Positions 1 to 8,640 of a stretch of DNA of 59,915 nucleotides are shown here, piece by piece (the stretch's first letter is position 1; each line of letters opens with the position of its first letter). Source of the stretch: JBFMFR01 sp040752025 (GTDB lineage: Bacteria > Chloroflexota > Anaerolineae > Anaerolineales > UBA4823); the NCBI GenBank assembly GCA_040752025.1, contig JBFMFR010000043.1:1-59915 (forward strand). The letters run 5' to 3'. The notes under the pieces are model-generated. The model had not been told where the DNA came from, ran no database searches, and saw nothing but the letters and a program-made list of their open reading frames with translations. A program made the position numbers and the translations under genes.

Positions 1-1
1 T

Positions 2-106
2 CTGGCTGCTCTGCGCACTTTGTTGCTCAATGGCGGCTGGGATTTGTACTGGCATGATCATCAAGTGTTACCTTTAGCCATCCCGGTGAAAACATGACTA
101 TCCCAT
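2..106 (+). CDS. C-terminal tail of an unidentified protein, cut by the window edge
   Basis: An open frame enters from the left edge and stops with TGA at 104-106, giving about 34 residues that end in PLAIPVKT. It contains a Trp/Tyr/His-rich stretch (GGWDLYWHDHQ) of the kind seen at the tail of some transposases, but the piece is too short to assign. It converges with the GH3 gene. The frame could be chance, so this entry is tentative. Confidence 0.3.
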
Positions 107-132
107 CGGTTTGGCGCGCTAACAAAACTTTT

Positions 133-2307
133 CTACCCGATCACCAATTTTGCCCTCATTAAATCCCGCTGGCGCGAGGAGGGGCCAGCCAGGATCTCGA
201 ACTCGCCGGGCTCCACCAGGTTGATGCCCTGGGCGTTCACGATCTGGAAGGCCTGCCAGGGCAGATCGATCTGCGCGGTCTTTTTCTCGCCTGGCGCCAG
301 CTTGACGCGGGCAAAACCCTTCAGCGCCTTGTCCACCCAGGTGGCCGAGGTGACCACGTCGCTGACGTAGACCTGCACGATCTCCACGCCTTCCCGCGGC
401 CCAACGTTCTCCACATCCACGAAAACCGAGGCGGTTTCCCCAGGAGTCAGATTGGAGGAAGCCAGCCGCAGGTTGGAACAGGCGTAGTGTGTATAGCTGA
501 GGCCATGCCCGAAGGGGAAGAGCGGCTCCTGAGTCAGGTCGGCGTAGCGCTCGCCGTGCTGGCCGCGCACCTGGCTGTAAAACACCGGCTGCTGGCCCAC
601 GTGCACTGGGAACGAGATAGTGAGCTTGCCGGACGGGTTAAGCTGCCCGAAGAGCGCCTCGGCCAGCGCCCGGCCGCCTAGCATACCGGGGTTGAACAGC
701 TCGAGGATAGCCGCGGCGCGTTGGACGGCGGGCGGCAGAACCAGCGGCTTGCTGTTCACCAACACCACCACGAGCGGCTTGCCGGTCTTTTCGAGCGCAT
801 CCAGCAGGGCGATCTGCCCGCCCTGCAGTTCCAACGTGGCCGTGCTGCGTGTCTCGCCGATGAAATCCAGGTGATCGCCTACCACAGCCACCACAACCTC
901 GGCCGCCTGGGCCGCAGCCACAGCCGTTGAAATCTCCGAGAGGTCATTGTCGATGATCGAGCAGCCGCGTGCATAGCGCACCTGCAGGCCAGCCGGCGCC
1001 AGGGCACGCATGCCGTCCAGCACGGTGACCGTCTTCTCGCGCGGCTGCTTGCCGGCCTGTGGCGGGTGCTGCGAGGAGCCCAGCGACCAGTCGCCCAACT
1101 GCTGCGTGTCGTCGTCGGCGTTCGGCCCGATCACGGCCATGGACTTCAATTGCTGCGGATCCAGCGGCAGCAGGCCGTTGTTTTGCAGCAGCACCAGGCT
1201 CTGGCGCGCCGCCTCCAGGTTAGCAGCCCGGTGTCCAGCGCTCCCGATCTCGAGCGCGGCCCGTTCCAGATTCGGCTGGCGCGGGTTCTCGAACAGCCCC
1301 ATGCGGAACTTGAGCGCCAGCAGCCGGGCGCAGGGCGCGTCGATCTCGGCCTCGGCCAGCCTGCCCATGCGCACCGCATCCAGGGCCCCTTCGTAGAACT
1401 CTGGTGTGGTCATGATGATGTCGTTGCCGGCCCGCACGGCGGCGACCGCAGCCTCCATGTAGTTGGCGCACACCTTCTGCTCGATCACCAGCCGCCCAAC
1501 GTTGTTCCAGTCGGTCACCACCACGCCCTGGAAGCCCCACTCATCTTTCAGCACCTCGCTCAGCAGCCAGTGGTTGCAGGTGGATGGCACACCTTCGATC
1601 GACTGGTAGCCCGTCATGAAGGTCATGGCCCCGGCCTGCACGGCGCGTTCGAAGGGGGGCAAGAAGTAGCTGCGCAGCTTGCGGCGTGAGAGATCGGCCT
1701 CGGAAGCATCCCGCCCGCCCTGCGTCTCGGAATACCCGGCGTAGTGCTTGGCAGTGGACAGGATGCCGGCCGGGTCGTCCAGTCCCCGGCCCTGGTAACC
1801 GCGGATCATCGCCGCCGCCAGCTCGCCGATCAGGTAGGGGTCCTCGCCAAAGGTCTCGCCGGTGCGGCCCCAGCGCAGGTCGCGCGCCAGGCACAGCACA
1901 GGGGAGAAGGTCCAGTGGATGCCGGTCAGGGCCACCTCTTCGGCCGTCACCCGCCCCACCCGCTCCAGCAGCGCCGGGTTCCAGCTACAGGCCAGCGCCA
2001 ACTGGGTCGGGAAGATGGTGGCGCCTTTCCAGAACGAATGCCCGTGGATGGCGTCCTCGCCGATCAGCAGCGGGATGCCCAGCCGGTTCTGGGCGGCCAA
2101 CTGCATGGCTTTGCGGGCTTTTTCGCCCAGGATGTGCAGGACCGAACCGGGCTGGCGGGTGTTGATGAAGGACAGGTCATCGGGCCGCCCATCCCACAGG
2201 ATCAACTGCCCGACTTTCTCCTCCAGCGTCATGCGGCTAAGCAGGTCAGCTACGCGTTCTTCGACGCTCAGGGAAGGGTTGCGGTAGGCGAGGGTTTGTT
2301 TTGACAT
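133..2307 (-). CDS. Glycoside hydrolase family 3 beta-glucosidase-like enzyme
   Basis: The 724-residue protein has the full GH3 layout: N-terminal TIM barrel (about 15-335), alpha/beta sandwich (about 370-600) and a fibronectin-III-like C-terminal domain (about 640-720). The catalytic nucleophile is Asp266 in VVTDWNN, and the likely acid/base is Glu485 in IGETRSTATLEL. KH (residues 187-188) and the RWGR-TGETFGEDP segment are typical substrate-binding parts. No signal peptide is visible, so the enzyme is probably cytoplasmic and acts on imported beta-linked oligosaccharides or glycosides. It is transcribed away from the neighbouring glycoside operon but probably serves the same diet. The upstream palindrome at 2360-2390 is a candidate operator. 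The exact sugar specificity cannot be read from sequence. Confidence 0.93.
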   Translation of the reverse strand: MSKQTLAYRNPSLSVEERVADLLSRMTLEEKVGQLILWDGRPDDLSFINTRQPGSVLHILGEKARKAMQLAAQNRLGIPLLIGEDAIHGHSFWKGATIFPTQLALACSWNPALLERVGRVTAEEVALTGIHWTFSPVLCLARDLRWGRTGETFGEDPYLIGELAAAMIRGYQGRGLDDPAGILSTAKHYAGYSETQGGRDASEADLSRRKLRSYFLPPFERAVQAGAMTFMTGYQSIEGVPSTCNHWLLSEVLKDEWGFQGVVVTDWNNVGRLVIEQKVCANYMEAAVAAVRAGNDIIMTTPEFYEGALDAVRMGRLAEAEIDAPCARLLALKFRMGLFENPRQPNLERAALEIGSAGHRAANLEAARQSLVLLQNNGLLPLDPQQLKSMAVIGPNADDDTQQLGDWSLGSSQHPPQAGKQPREKTVTVLDGMRALAPAGLQVRYARGCSIIDNDLSEISTAVAAAQAAEVVVAVVGDHLDFIGETRSTATLELQGGQIALLDALEKTGKPLVVVLVNSKPLVLPPAVQRAAAILELFNPGMLGGRALAEALFGQLNPSGKLTISFPVHVGQQPVFYSQVRGQHGERYADLTQEPLFPFGHGLSYTHYACSNLRLASSNLTPGETASVFVDVENVGPREGVEIVQVYVSDVVTSATWVDKALKGFARVKLAPGEKKTAQIDLPWQAFQIVNAQGINLVEPGEFEILAGPSSRQRDLMRAKLVIG

Positions 2308-2359
2308 GTGGATCTCCTAAAAGCCTTTCTGGGCTTCTAACTGTTATCTGAGTAGCGAT

Positions 2360-2390
2360 TTGATCGATGGGCATAATCAACCTCGATCAA
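2360..2390. promoter_or_regulatory. Inverted repeat upstream of the GH3 gene, candidate operator
   Basis: Perfect 8-bp arms TTGATCGA (2360-2367) and TCGATCAA (2383-2390) lie 15 bp apart, about 55-85 bp upstream of the GH3 start on the minus strand. The size and position fit a repressor site. No regulator for it is encoded nearby, so the role is inferred. Confidence 0.4.
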
Positions 2391-2739
2391 CATAAGTTCG
2401 ATAGAATACCCCCTATTCTTTGTTTATGCAAGGTGTTTTTACCCGACCTCCGGCAAACGACTCAAGATTCAGATCCAGGCAAACACTTGACCACAATCCG
2501 CCAATTCGTTACACTGATAAACAGAAAAAAGAATCAATCACTTGTAGGTGGTTTAGCATACACTCCTGCCTAAGAATAGCTCACAATGGAGGCATTGTCA
2601 TACCCGGCGTTAAAATGATTGTCAAGGCAAAAGATTTGTCGAATTATTGTTCAAAGCCAGGAGATAAGCCACTCCAAAGTAATATAGAATTCACTTGTGA
2701 ATCCCCCTCTTTGGTGTATTGTGTATTGGAGGGTAAACG
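2391..2739. other. AT-richer intergenic stretch without a convincing gene
   Basis: This stretch between the GH3 gene and the lipoprotein gene has lower GC than the flanks. Short open frames exist, but their translations have no recognisable domain and no good ribosome site. It presumably holds the promoter of the downstream lipoprotein gene, though no confident -35/-10 pair was picked. Confidence 0.4.
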
Positions 2740-3327
2740 ATGAAGAAGAACCTGAGTAAATTTGTGTTGTTTTTTACCGCAATTCTAATAATCGCATCCT
2801 GTAGTGGTAAGGTGTCGCAATCTCCTCAAAGCACCTATATCATCCCTTTGGCGACAGCAAGTGTACAAAGCACATCAGTTGTTGATCAAATTCGTGAAAC
2901 AACGACTCCACAGGAACCTGTCCCTCAACCTGATGATATTGGATATTTTGAGGGCGCTGTTACAATTACCCAATACTACACGTTTCTTGGGCATGGTCAT
3001 TATGAAGAAGCATATCTGCTTCTCAGCTCTACTGCCCAGCAACGCTCTCAAAGCCTGGATGATTTTATTGAGAAAGGGAAAAGGTGGTTCGTAGAGGTGG
3101 AAATAATAACCATCTTACCTTACCATATATATGTCAAAGAACAGGGCGGTCGGTTAAGATCGGCAGATTCGATAACTGAGAGACGATATTTCGTTCAGAT
3201 CATCGCATGGGGGGAGGGAAGGATGACTGGGTCAAGATTAAGCGGTGAGGTACAAGATCTATTTTTACGCATTATAAAAGAAGATGGCAAATGGAGGATA
3301 GATGCCTTTAGCACAGCACCTCTTTAG
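2740..3327 (+). CDS. Small secreted lipoprotein of unknown function
   Basis: The 195-residue product begins with a classic lipoprotein signal: basic start MKKN, hydrophobic core, lipobox IASC with Cys21 as the lipidated residue. A GGAGGG ribosome site at 2728-2733 fixes the ATG. After a Ser/Thr/Pro-rich linker (about 25-65), residues 70-195 look like a small alpha+beta NTF2-like fold (ITQYYTFLGHGHYEEAYLLL followed by beta strands). This style is common among membrane-anchored lipoproteins of Chloroflexota. The gene stands alone and is AT-richer than its neighbours, which may mean recent acquisition. Function unknown. Confidence 0.75.
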   Translation: MKKNLSKFVLFFTAILIIASCSGKVSQSPQSTYIIPLATASVQSTSVVDQIRETTTPQEPVPQPDDIGYFEGAVTITQYYTFLGHGHYEEAYLLLSSTAQQRSQSLDDFIEKGKRWFVEVEIITILPYHIYVKEQGGRLRSADSITERRYFVQIIAWGEGRMTGSRLSGEVQDLFLRIIKEDGKWRIDAFSTAPL

Positions 3328-3669
3328 GAAAACTAACATGAGTAAACTAAAACATTGAAATGAAATCGAGAAAACGATTGCCCCTGACCCACTTGACCAG
3401 TTAACGGAAAGCAAAAGAACAATAAAAGACGAAAACTATTTCAACATATCGTATCAAAGATTGTTTAAGCACATTTTCACAACAGTTAAATCTTCTGTAA
3501 ACAAGATGTTAATTTTCAATCAATGAAAACCCCCGAAAATCGCTCCGATTCATCCTAAAGGCGGAAAACAATCCAACAGCAAATGCACGCTCTCGACGGA
3601 TGCATCGTCCAGGCGCTTCGAAATCGACTATAATCTCGGAAAATCTTTACCGACACAGGACCGAACACC
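3328..3669. other. Intergenic region upstream of the glycoside operon
   Basis: About 340 bp without a gene, AT-rich in its first half. A TATAAT hexamer at 3629-3634, 36 bp before the GH2 start, is a possible -10 element, but no good -35 lies at the right distance. Nothing else was recognised. Confidence 0.4.
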
Positions 3670-5637
3670 ATGATCATGCTCCTCGTACCGGGTATTCTAT
3701 TCTTGCTCCTGCTGGCAGCAGTTTTGCTGCTCTGGCGGCATTTATTTTACAGGAACGCTTTCACCCCTCCCCCGGATTCCACCGACCTCCAAATCCAGAA
3801 TCTTGAAGGCATTCCTTTCCTGATCGAAAATGGTCTGCCCTACCCGGCCGGCATCCAAGCCAGCGACCGGCCGGCGCTTTCTCTGGAAGGCCCCTGGGAT
3901 TTCAGGTTGGAAGGCGATTCTGAAACCAGCCAGGTGAACGTTCCCCACTGTTTCAATACCGCCGACAGCGCCTTGCAAGATTACCAGGGCGCTGTTGTTT
4001 ATGAAAAACAGTTCAGCCTACCGGCCTGGGCCGAAGGCTGCCTGGTGCGGTTAGCCTTCCTGGGCAGTTTTTACCGCAGCGAAGTCTGGCTGGACGGCCA
4101 ACCGCTCGGCAGCCGTGAAAGCGGTTATCTGCCATTTTATTTCGATATCACCGGGTTGGTAAAACCCGGCAAAACGCACTACCTCAAAGTGCGCGTCGAC
4201 AACCAGATCGACAGGCACAGCCTGCCGCAGCGCCTGTTCCAGGGGCACAACCCCGGCTGGCACCCCTATGGCGGCCTGCACCGCAGCGTCCTGGTCGAAA
4301 TCTGCCCGCCGCAATACTGTTTCAAGCTGCGCGTGGACGCCGAGGCCAAACCAGAGTCGGGCGTGGTAAGGGTTGCGGCGTTATTGCACGCCCCACAAGC
4401 CGGGCCTCGCCCCGCCGGAAGCGCCACCCTGCGCCTGCTGGCGGAAGATGGAACTGTGCTGACCCGTGTAGACGCGCCGGTCCATTGGGAGGCGGGCGGG
4501 CAGTTCGGCGCACTCCAGCACAGCTTCGAGATCCCCGCGCCGTTGTTGTGGGCGCCCGGCTCCCCGCATCTCTACCAACTCGAAATCCAGACCGCTCACG
4601 AACGCTGCCAGGCCAGCTTTGGTTTTCGCAGCCTGCAGGCCCAAGATGGGGAGTTCCTGGTCAACGCCAAACCGCTGCTCCTGAAAGGCATCTGCCGCCA
4701 CCAAGAAGACCGGCAGACCGGCCTGGCGCAGGATACCAGCTCAGTCAGGCGAGATTTGGAGGCCATTCAATCCCTCCACAGCAATTTCGTGCGGCTGGCC
4801 CATTACCCTCATTCCACCGAAACGCTCGATTTGTGCGACCAGATGGGGCTGTGCGCCTGGGTCGAGATCCCCCTCTACCAGGCCGGCTTAGGCTTCATCC
4901 GCTTCTTGTTCGATAAAACCAAACGCGCCACTGGCAAATCCTGGCGCGCCTTGCCGGGCATCCTATGGGAGACCAACTCATTGGAAAATCACACCCTGCT
5001 GCTCAAGGCGCGCCACGAGCTGCTAAAAATGATCGAGCGAGATTGCAACCACCCTGCGGTGTTTTTCTGGGGGATGGGCAACGAGTGCTGGACGCTGCAC
5101 CCTTCGGGGGCCAGGGCGCTGGCCTGGCTGCGCCAGCAGGCAGAAGCACTGGATACCAGCCGCCTGTTTGGCTACGCCGCCTTTGCCATGCCGGCCTTCA
5201 GCCAGCGCTACGAACGCAGCTTCGCCGTAACCGACCTGGTTAGCATCAACGAATACTTCGGCTGGTATTACGGCGAGGCGCGGCAAACGGGCGCATTTCT
5301 GCAAGCTATATCGCAAAAGTATGCCCACAAGCCACTGCTGGTCACCGAAACGGGCGCAGACGCGGTGCGCGGCTGGCACACCAGCGAACCCCAGCCAGCG
5401 CGCCGGCACAGCGAGGAATACCAGGCCTGGCTCCTGGCAACGCAGTGGCAGCAAATGCGCACCGCTCCAACCTTCTCCGGGATGTCGCTGTGGGTGCTGA
5501 AAGATTTTCTGTGCCCCGAATACCGCGAAGACAACCCGGTTCCATTCTACAACCTGAAGGGCCTGCTCGACCGTGACGGACAGCCCAAAGCGGCCTATGA
5601 ACAAGTGAAAGCATTGTACAGCGAGGATGTATCCTGA
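3670..5637 (+). CDS. Glycoside hydrolase family 2, N-terminally membrane-anchored
   Basis: The 655-residue protein starts with one hydrophobic segment (residues 3-24) followed by Arg/His, which reads as an uncleaved signal anchor. Next come the GH2 sugar-binding jelly roll (about 65-215), the immunoglobulin-like sandwich (about 220-325) and the TIM barrel (about 330-640). The acid/base is Glu472 in GMGNECW and the nucleophile Glu560 in LVTETGAD, both at the conserved GH2 positions. Likely a beta-galactosidase or beta-glucuronidase type exo-enzyme on the outer face of the membrane. It is first in a four-gene operon with a GPH symporter 17 bp downstream, which would import the released sugar. 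The substrate cannot be decided from sequence. Confidence 0.9.
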   Translation: MIMLLVPGILFLLLLAAVLLLWRHLFYRNAFTPPPDSTDLQIQNLEGIPFLIENGLPYPAGIQASDRPALSLEGPWDFRLEGDSETSQVNVPHCFNTADSALQDYQGAVVYEKQFSLPAWAEGCLVRLAFLGSFYRSEVWLDGQPLGSRESGYLPFYFDITGLVKPGKTHYLKVRVDNQIDRHSLPQRLFQGHNPGWHPYGGLHRSVLVEICPPQYCFKLRVDAEAKPESGVVRVAALLHAPQAGPRPAGSATLRLLAEDGTVLTRVDAPVHWEAGGQFGALQHSFEIPAPLLWAPGSPHLYQLEIQTAHERCQASFGFRSLQAQDGEFLVNAKPLLLKGICRHQEDRQTGLAQDTSSVRRDLEAIQSLHSNFVRLAHYPHSTETLDLCDQMGLCAWVEIPLYQAGLGFIRFLFDKTKRATGKSWRALPGILWETNSLENHTLLLKARHELLKMIERDCNHPAVFFWGMGNECWTLHPSGARALAWLRQQAEALDTSRLFGYAAFAMPAFSQRYERSFAVTDLVSINEYFGWYYGEARQTGAFLQAISQKYAHKPLLVTETGADAVRGWHTSEPQPARRHSEEYQAWLLATQWQQMRTAPTFSGMSLWVLKDFLCPEYREDNPVPFYNLKGLLDRDGQPKAAYEQVKALYSEDVS

Positions 5638-5654
5638 TAGCGGAGGAACCCGAA

Positions 5655-7091
5655 ATGGACAAAAACACAAACACCCTGAATTGGCCCGTCCGCATCGCTT
5701 ATGGCGCGGGCGATTTTTACGGCGGGGCATCCATCACCATCATCTCCCTGCTCTACCTGTTCTTCCTCACCAACGTTATCGGCCTCCAGCCCATCCTGGC
5801 TGGTACAGTCATGCTCATTGGGCGCGTCGTGGACGGGACGATCGACCCTTTCCTCGGCCTGCTGACCGACCGCACCCGCACCCGCTGGGGCCGCCGCTCA
5901 CCTTACTTCTTGTGGATGGCGCTGCCCGTGGCCGTGGTCTACGTACTGCTGTGGACCCCGCTCAGCCTGGCCTCGCAGACCGCCCTGTTTGCCTGGTGCA
6001 CGCTGACCTACGTGCTATCGGTGATCACCTTCTCAGCCGTGATGACCCCCTACGCCGCCCTGGCCCCCGAACTGACCCCGCACTACGATGAGCGCACCGT
6101 GCTGGTCAACACCCGCATGGCGTTTTCGATCATCGGGGCCTTGTTCGGCGCAGTGCTGCCCAAAATGATCGTGGATGTGTTCGGTGACAACCCGGGGCGA
6201 GGCTACCCGGTGATGGCCTTGGGCTTTGGCGTGGTATTTGCCGGCATCTGGCTGATGATGTTTTTCGTGATGAAAGGCCGCGAGCAGCTCTGCCAGCGCA
6301 GCGAAAGCGCCGAAATATTGATGGCTCTGCGCTCTGTGTTCAGCAATCGTTCCTTCATGGCGCTGATCGGAATCTACCTTTTTTCGTTCATCACCAACGA
6401 CATCCTCAGCGCCAACTTCATCTACTTCCTGACCTTCTATCTGTTGAAAGATGGGCTTTTCACGCCCATCATGGGGGCCCTGCTGGTCAGCGCCGCCCTC
6501 AGCCTACCGGTGTACATCCAGCTTTCGCGCCGCCTGAGCAAACGCGGCGCTTATTTCATCGGCGCAGGCTACTGGGTGGTCGTGCTGGCTTCGCTGTTCC
6601 TGCTGGGCCCACACACGCCCGTGGCGCTCATCCTGGCTATCGCCGTGCTGCTCGGACTGGGGATGGGGATCAGCTACGCCATCCCCTGGGCCATGCTGCC
6701 CGAAGTAGTAGATGTAGATGAGGTAGTCAGCGGCCAGCGGCAGGAGGGCGTGTATGCGGGCATTATGACCTTCCTGCGCCAGGTGTCCTCCTCGGTGGCC
6801 GTTTTCGGGATCGGCGCCATCCTGCAATTCACCGGCTACAACGCAGAGCTGACCATCCAACCTCCGCAGGCAGTCAGCGCCATCCGTTTGATCAACACCC
6901 TCATCCCAATCGGTATGGTAGGTCTGGGCCTGGTATGCTGCTGGTTGTTTCCCGTCACCCGCGAGAATTTTGCCATCATCCGGGATTATCTGGATAAAAA
7001 ACGCCGCCAGGAATCTCTCACCGGCGATGAAAAAGCGCGCCTGCGCCAGGTGATTGCCACCGTCCACGGCGCCAAGATCGAGCTTGAGTAA
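5655..7091 (+). CDS. GPH-family sugar:cation symporter (MelB-like MFS)
   Basis: The 478-residue polytopic membrane protein carries the glycoside-pentoside-hexuronide signature near its N-terminus: DGTIDPFLGLLTDRTRTRWGRR. The two Asp residues correspond to the cation-binding positions of MelB. About twelve hydrophobic segments run to residue 445, then a charged cytoplasmic tail. GCGGAGG lies just before the ATG. It would carry a glycoside or monosaccharide inward together with Na+ or H+. Its position between GH2 and GH38-like genes in a tight operon supports uptake of their products. Confidence 0.9.
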   Translation: MDKNTNTLNWPVRIAYGAGDFYGGASITIISLLYLFFLTNVIGLQPILAGTVMLIGRVVDGTIDPFLGLLTDRTRTRWGRRSPYFLWMALPVAVVYVLLWTPLSLASQTALFAWCTLTYVLSVITFSAVMTPYAALAPELTPHYDERTVLVNTRMAFSIIGALFGAVLPKMIVDVFGDNPGRGYPVMALGFGVVFAGIWLMMFFVMKGREQLCQRSESAEILMALRSVFSNRSFMALIGIYLFSFITNDILSANFIYFLTFYLLKDGLFTPIMGALLVSAALSLPVYIQLSRRLSKRGAYFIGAGYWVVVLASLFLLGPHTPVALILAIAVLLGLGMGISYAIPWAMLPEVVDVDEVVSGQRQEGVYAGIMTFLRQVSSSVAVFGIGAILQFTGYNAELTIQPPQAVSAIRLINTLIPIGMVGLGLVCCWLFPVTRENFAIIRDYLDKKRRQESLTGDEKARLRQVIATVHGAKIELE

Positions 7092-7099
7092 GGCCGCCT

Positions 7100-8620
7100 A
7101 TGGATCTCTATCCCCGCGTCCTTGCAATGCGCGCTGGCGCCCGAGCCTGGTTCGCTGCGATGCAGGCCCCCGAACATGGCTTCGGCGTGCACTACGACTC
7201 CGCTTTCCACCGAAAGGCGAACTTTCCCGGTATGCTGCTGCCCGGCAGTTATAACGCCGCCCACTGCCTTTTCCTGTTGGGCGCTTACGATGCCATCACC
7301 CCGTTGCAGGCCGATTCACTGGCTGGATTCCTGAACCGTTTCCAGCGCCAGGATGGCGCCTACCGCATCCCCGAGATGGTCGAGGCGGATATCTATTACC
7401 CCGATTTCGAATACATCGACCTGCACACCAGCAACTACACTCTCGGCGCGCTGGCTTTGCTCGGGCGCTCGCCCGCTCGCCCGCTGGCCTTCATGCAGCG
7501 CTACGACACGCCCGAAAAACTGGCCCGCTGGCTTTCCGCCCGCCAGATGGCCGAACCCTGGTCGGAAGGCAATTACATCGTCAACCTGGCCTCGTTCTAT
7601 GCCTATCTGCTCGAAAACGGCGAGCAGCGCTACCGCCCGCGGCTGGAACAACTGCTGGAGTGGCATGCAGCCCACCAGGATCCGGCCTCGGGGTATTGGT
7701 ACGACCCATCCACCCGCGATCTGACCTCGGCCATGGCCGGGGCTGCCCACAACCTGCACCTGTACTACTACCTGAACCGCCCAATCCCACGCTTCGAAAA
7801 GATGGTCGATCACTGCCTGGGCATCCTGGAGGGCGTCTCCTCGGCCTGCCTGGACATCGACGTGGTGGATATCCTCGCCAACCTGCACCTCTACGGCTAC
7901 CGCCAGGCTGAAATCGAAGCCTACCTGGAGCGCAAGCTGGCGGCCTTGCTCGACTTCCAGAATCCCGATGGCGGCTTTGCCGACACCTGCGAAGGCATAC
8001 GCCTGTTCGACGGCTGGCAGCGCTACCAGGAGCCACAGGGATTGAGCAACACTTTCGCCACCTGGTTCCGCTGCGCCACCATCGGCATGATTTGCTACGT
8101 TCTCTACCCGGCGGAGCGCCAGCAGTGGCGCTTTCGCAACACGTTGGGGATGGGCTACTTCAACCCGCGCCCCCCCGCCTCGCAGCCAGTGTCCTCCCGG
8201 GCCCAAGATTCTTCTGAGGTCTCCCTTCCAGATAAGGCCTCTTTGGGTGTAAACATTCCCACCGTTGCTGCTGCCCCCCCACCCTTTGGAGCAGAGGCCG
8301 AAAAATTGCTGGCGCGAGTCCGGCATAAACTTTCCACGATCGATCCGGCGCGCCTGGCAGCGCTTGGCGCTGAAGCCATCTACCAGATCGAAATCACTGG
8401 AGCAGGTGGAGGAACCCTGAACATCACGATCACAGGCAGCAACGCCAGCGTTGAAGCAGGAGATAACCCCCAGGCGCGCGTCTGTCTGTCCACCTCGGCG
8501 GACGCTTTCGGCAAACTACTGGATGGCAAACTCAACGCCACCGTGGCTTACATGACCAAGAAACTGAAAATCCGCGGCGATATCGCCCTGGCGATGAAGC
8601 TGGAGTCCCTTTTGAGATAA
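7100..8620 (+). CDS. Alpha/alpha-toroid protein fused to a C-terminal SCP2 lipid-binding domain
   Basis: The 506-residue product has two parts. Residues about 1-355 are helical, with repeated Trp/Tyr-rich, Gly-containing turns (QRQDGAYRIPEM, HQDPASGYWYDP, FQNPDGGFADTCEG) as in alpha/alpha-toroid enzymes of the terpene-cyclase/prenyltransferase and glycoside type. After a Pro/Ser-rich linker (about 358-390), residues about 395-506 resemble a sterol-carrier-protein-2 domain, with strands leading to DAFGKLLDGKLNATVAYMTK and a closing amphipathic helix. No signal peptide is seen. It lies 8 bp after the symporter gene and 20 bp before the GH38-like gene, so it is co-expressed with glycan-use genes. 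The joint role is unknown; a hydrophobic aglycone or glycolipid substrate is a guess. Confidence 0.7.
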   Translation: MDLYPRVLAMRAGARAWFAAMQAPEHGFGVHYDSAFHRKANFPGMLLPGSYNAAHCLFLLGAYDAITPLQADSLAGFLNRFQRQDGAYRIPEMVEADIYYPDFEYIDLHTSNYTLGALALLGRSPARPLAFMQRYDTPEKLARWLSARQMAEPWSEGNYIVNLASFYAYLLENGEQRYRPRLEQLLEWHAAHQDPASGYWYDPSTRDLTSAMAGAAHNLHLYYYLNRPIPRFEKMVDHCLGILEGVSSACLDIDVVDILANLHLYGYRQAEIEAYLERKLAALLDFQNPDGGFADTCEGIRLFDGWQRYQEPQGLSNTFATWFRCATIGMICYVLYPAERQQWRFRNTLGMGYFNPRPPASQPVSSRAQDSSEVSLPDKASLGVNIPTVAAAPPPFGAEAEKLLARVRHKLSTIDPARLAALGAEAIYQIEITGAGGGTLNITITGSNASVEAGDNPQARVCLSTSADAFGKLLDGKLNATVAYMTKKLKIRGDIALAMKLESLLR

Positions 8621-8640
8621 GCAGTACACCGGAGGCAACC

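Noticed and set aside
2420..2743. 107-codon frame before the lipoprotein gene
   Set aside because: No domain, no ribosome site, and it runs into the well-supported lipoprotein start.
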